DNA of 64,000 bases, taken from NCBI GenBank assembly GCA_023265455.1, contig JAHFTQ010000004.1, positions 105,553-169,552 of the forward strand, read 5' to 3'. The position numbers and the translations under genes are program-made. Shown in pieces: positions 61,832-64,000 of the stretch. This DNA is from Parachlamydiales bacterium (GTDB lineage Bacteria; Chlamydiota; Chlamydiia; Chlamydiales; Rhabdochlamydiaceae). How positions within the stretch are numbered: position 1 is the stretch's first letter; each line of letters begins with the position of its first letter. The notes under the pieces were generated by a model. That model saw only the letters and a list, made by a program, of their open reading frames with translations. It was not told the DNA's origin and searched no databases.

Positions 61832-62045
61832 TTGCAAGATATTAGAGGTTCCTGATAGTATCATGCGTATGAATACGAAGGTGTCATTTAAACATTTGCC
61901 TGTCGCAAGATGCAAGGTTACACCTTCTTTCCTTTCTCTTTTCCTTCTGCGCCCAGCGGCGCAATAACCTATTTAATTTCTTACATTTGTAGTTTTCAAC
62001 GAGGTCCCGAAAGGGATAAAAATTAAATTTGTTCAAGGATATTGT

Positions 62046-63149
62046 ATGAAATTTTTGAATTTACGTTTGATGATGTGGATGGTTTGGATCATCGCATCGG
62101 TATTCTATGCTTATCAATATGTGTTAAGGGTGATGCCCAACATCATGTTAGGCGATATTATGCAGCAGTTTCAAATTGATGCTGCAACATTTGGTCAATT
62201 TTCTGGTGTCTACTACATCGGATACGCGCTGATGCATTTGCCGATCGGCATTATGCTGGACCGTTTTGGACCTAGGAAGGTGATGACAAGTTGCATCCTT
62301 CTCACCGTGGTGGGGTTATCACCTTTGATGTTTGCCAGCCACTGGATCTATCCCATTATAGGGAGATTTTTGATCGGGATGGGCTCATCAGCTGCGATTT
62401 TAGGGGTTTTTAAGATCATCCGCATGGCGTTTGGAGAGAAGAGGTTCCCGCGTATGCTGAGCTTTTCTGTCACCATAGGGTTGGTAGGAGCGATCTACGG
62501 AGGAGGGCCCGTGAGCTACCTGTGTGAGACTTTTGGCTACCAAACCGTTATCCAATTGTTTGCTGGGGCAGGGATTGTCTTAGCACTGATGACCTATGTG
62601 ATTGTGCCAAATGCGAAAAGTGCACCGCAAGGAACGGTCATGTCGGACATCAAAGAGGTTTTAAGCAACAAACGCGTCATCTGGTCTTGTATTTTTGCAG
62701 GGCTGATGGTGGGTCCTTTGGAAGGATTTGCAGATGTTTGGGGGACGGCTTTTTTAAAACAGGTCTATGGGTTTGATGGAACGAGAGCTGCTGGAGTATC
62801 TTCAATGATTTTTATGGGGATGTGTTTTGGAGCGCCGGTACTCAGCTTCATTGCTGAGAAAGTCGGAAATTATCTTTTAACCATCGTGGGTGCAGGCGTT
62901 GCGATGGCAATTGTCTTTTTTCTCATCCTGCCCATGAATATCACACCCGGTGTTTTGAGCTTGCTGTTTGTTCTGGTAGGAATCTGCTGTGCTTATCAGA
63001 TTTTAGCCATCTATAAAGCGGCCACTTATGTGCGTGAACAGGTTGCCGGGTTAACAACGGCGGTTGCCAATATGATCATTATGACGTTTGGCTACGCATT
63101 TCATGCGATTATCCAGCGCGGAATGTGCTTTTTAGCCGTTTTGCGCTGA
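62046..63149 (+). CDS. MFS transporter, probably truncated at its C terminus
   Basis: It has about eleven of the usual twelve membrane segments. LPIGIMLDRFGPRKVMTSCI is motif A. After AFHAII the expected continuation of this family is lost and a short unrelated tail (QRGMCFLAVLR) leads to a stop. That change coincides with a CAGCGC/GCGCTG hairpin at 63114-63148 that I take as the right end of the TnpB-type element at 63183. The protein is therefore 367 residues where about 400 is usual. It may be non-functional. Substrate unknown. Confidence 0.75.
   Translation: MKFLNLRLMMWMVWIIASVFYAYQYVLRVMPNIMLGDIMQQFQIDAATFGQFSGVYYIGYALMHLPIGIMLDRFGPRKVMTSCILLTVVGLSPLMFASHWIYPIIGRFLIGMGSSAAILGVFKIIRMAFGEKRFPRMLSFSVTIGLVGAIYGGGPVSYLCETFGYQTVIQLFAGAGIVLALMTYVIVPNAKSAPQGTVMSDIKEVLSNKRVIWSCIFAGLMVGPLEGFADVWGTAFLKQVYGFDGTRAAGVSSMIFMGMCFGAPVLSFIAEKVGNYLLTIVGAGVAMAIVFFLILPMNITPGVLSLLFVLVGICCAYQILAIYKAATYVREQVAGLTTAVANMIIMTFGYAFHAIIQRGMCFLAVLR
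63114..63148. repeat. Possible right-end hairpin of the TnpB-type element
   Basis: CAGCGC at 63114 pairs with GCGCTG ending at 63148. IS200/IS605-type elements carry imperfect hairpins near their ends, and the omega RNA of TnpB ends there. The exact boundary is inferred from the loss of MFS homology. Confidence 0.4.
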
Positions 63150-63182
63150 GTATAGGTTTATCGACTGTTCCTAAAAACGCGA

Positions 63183-64000
63183 TTAAACGTGTTCATTTTG
63201 TTTCGCTCTCTGATTGACCGTCCGGTTTTTACGAGATTTCTCTCTCCCGGCTGTGACATTTTCAGTCTCGATAGGAACGGTGGATACATTCCTAGTTCGG
63301 TGTCTAGAGTCCTGCCCGGAACAGTCAGGGGGTTCTCCCCTTTCCAATCGGCGATGGAACCTACCTTGAAGAATGATTTTCACTTGACTGTAAGGCGTAT
63401 ACAGCCCGATCTCGGGATCGTTCATTCTTCTGGCATAGTTCAGTGCGGCAATCCGATCTGCTGTGTCCTCATGTCTACAATGTAGACATTGAAAGCGGTC
63501 TCCCATGCGATTTCCTTGATCCACAAATTCACAAAGGGGACAGCTTTGAGAGCCATAGGCCGGATTGACCTGCTCATGGCGGAAACCTTCCGCCAGCGCT
63601 TTAAAGGCTATTCGATCTTGTATTTTTCCTCTGATCCACGAAGATAGCCGTCTGTTCACTTTTTTGGGCTTATCATAGATAAAGGCATGTCTTAGATTTT
63701 CTGTGACCAAGATAGAGGGGTTTTTTGTGTGGATGAGTTGGTTGATGGAGGTATTGATTTGTTTTTCTAAAGTGGCTTTAACGCTTTGGGAGTTGGACTG
63801 CTGTTTTTTCTTGCCAAGGTTGAATTTACGAAGGCGCTTAGCTTGCTGAGGATTGTTAAGTCTTCGTTTTTTCTCAAGGGAGTGGAGTTTATGCCGTTTT
63901 TGCATTTTATGAGACAAGGTATCTGAGGCTTGGGTCAGTGTCGTACCAAATTCTGTACCGTAGCGGATGCCTTGAGTGTCTGTCATCACTTCGGTATAAC
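63183..64000 (-). CDS. tnpB: TnpB (RNA-guided nuclease of an IS200/IS605-like element), C-terminal part
   Basis: The frame runs off the right edge; the first visible residues are YTEVMTDTQGIRYGTEFG, which follow the RuvC-I Asp region lying outside the window. The helical part ISINQLIHTKNPSIL-type leads to ILVTENLRHAFI (RuvC-II Glu). The zinc ribbon is CPLCEFVDQ...FQCLHC, followed by DTADRIAALNYARR with the RuvC-III Asp. The C terminus is extended by ~75 residues (VPIETENVTAGREKSRKNRT and onward), a region that may overlap its omega RNA. Catalytic motifs visible here are intact. Confidence 0.85.
   Translation of the reverse strand, partial: YTEVMTDTQGIRYGTEFGTTLTQASDTLSHKMQKRHKLHSLEKKRRLNNPQQAKRLRKFNLGKKKQQSNSQSVKATLEKQINTSINQLIHTKNPSILVTENLRHAFIYDKPKKVNRRLSSWIRGKIQDRIAFKALAEGFRHEQVNPAYGSQSCPLCEFVDQGNRMGDRFQCLHCRHEDTADRIAALNYARRMNDPEIGLYTPYSQVKIILQGRFHRRLERGEPPDCSGQDSRHRTRNVSTVPIETENVTAGREKSRKNRTVNQRAKQNEHV

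Overview
This window reads as the chromosome of an environmental (amoeba- or invertebrate-associated) member of the Chlamydiae. The left 26.5 kb keeps a gene order I know from Chlamydia: lnt-lpxC-fabZ-lpxA-fmt, then a block of lineage-specific membrane proteins where C. trachomatis carries Cap1/CT529, then a single uninterrupted rplC-to-rplQ ribosomal run ending in gap. As in Chlamydia, rpsJ, rpsN, rpmD and rpmJ are missing from that run. The right part carries F-box, F-box/WD40 and BTB proteins, a gene type known to be expanded in Parachlamydia/Protochlamydia-like chlamydiae, so one of those groups is likelier than Chlamydiaceae.

Layout. 1-4.6 kb: a cell-wall D,D-carboxypeptidase facing a tightly coupled minus-strand operon (RsmB-like methyltransferase, SurA-like foldase, rsmA). 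4.6-9.7 kb: DoxX, lnt, lpxC, fabZ, lpxA and fmt, mostly with ATGA/GTGA start-stop overlaps, which joins lipoprotein, lipid A and initiator-tRNA functions. 9.8-12.4 kb: three membrane-associated proteins that look like diverged paralogues, plus a possible 34-residue membrane peptide. 12.5-26.5 kb: 22 ribosomal protein genes with secY and rpoA, then gap behind a good sigma-70-like promoter and a Pro/Arg-rich protein.

26.6-39.7 kb is an accessory zone anchored on tRNA-Leu(UAA). The 3' part of the tRNA, followed by a ~115 nt structured unit that itself ends in another copy of the tRNA 3' end, occurs at 26.6, 33.6 and 37.3 kb, with a fourth scrap at 39.7 kb. The segments between copies hold an IS607-type element, an autoregulated-looking amino-acid operon (DauR-like regulator, aminotransferase, PLP dehydratase, ornithine-cyclodeaminase-like reductase), an F-box membrane protein framed by inverted repeats, a two-domain protein (nuclease-like N terminus plus RhuM), a decayed acetyltransferase and a dicarboxylate/amino-acid symporter.

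39.8-64 kb mixes metabolic genes (ddl, MFS transporters, an FAD oxidoreductase, a MazG-like pyrophosphohydrolase) with probable host-interaction genes: a Sir2-like enzyme, a GNAT and an SDR all carrying export signals, a BTB protein and an F-box/WD40 protein. There are also phage-type regulators (DinD, Bro-N), IS and helicase remnants, and three ~165 bp near-palindromic MITE-like elements that overlap the coding ends of neighbouring genes. A TnpB-type element enters at the right edge and appears to have cut off the end of an MFS gene.

The strongest candidates for something undescribed are the tRNA-Leu-anchored three-hairpin repeat with compensatory base changes, the nuclease-RhuM fusion, the F-box cassette bounded by inverted repeats, and the group of exported cofactor-dependent enzymes.
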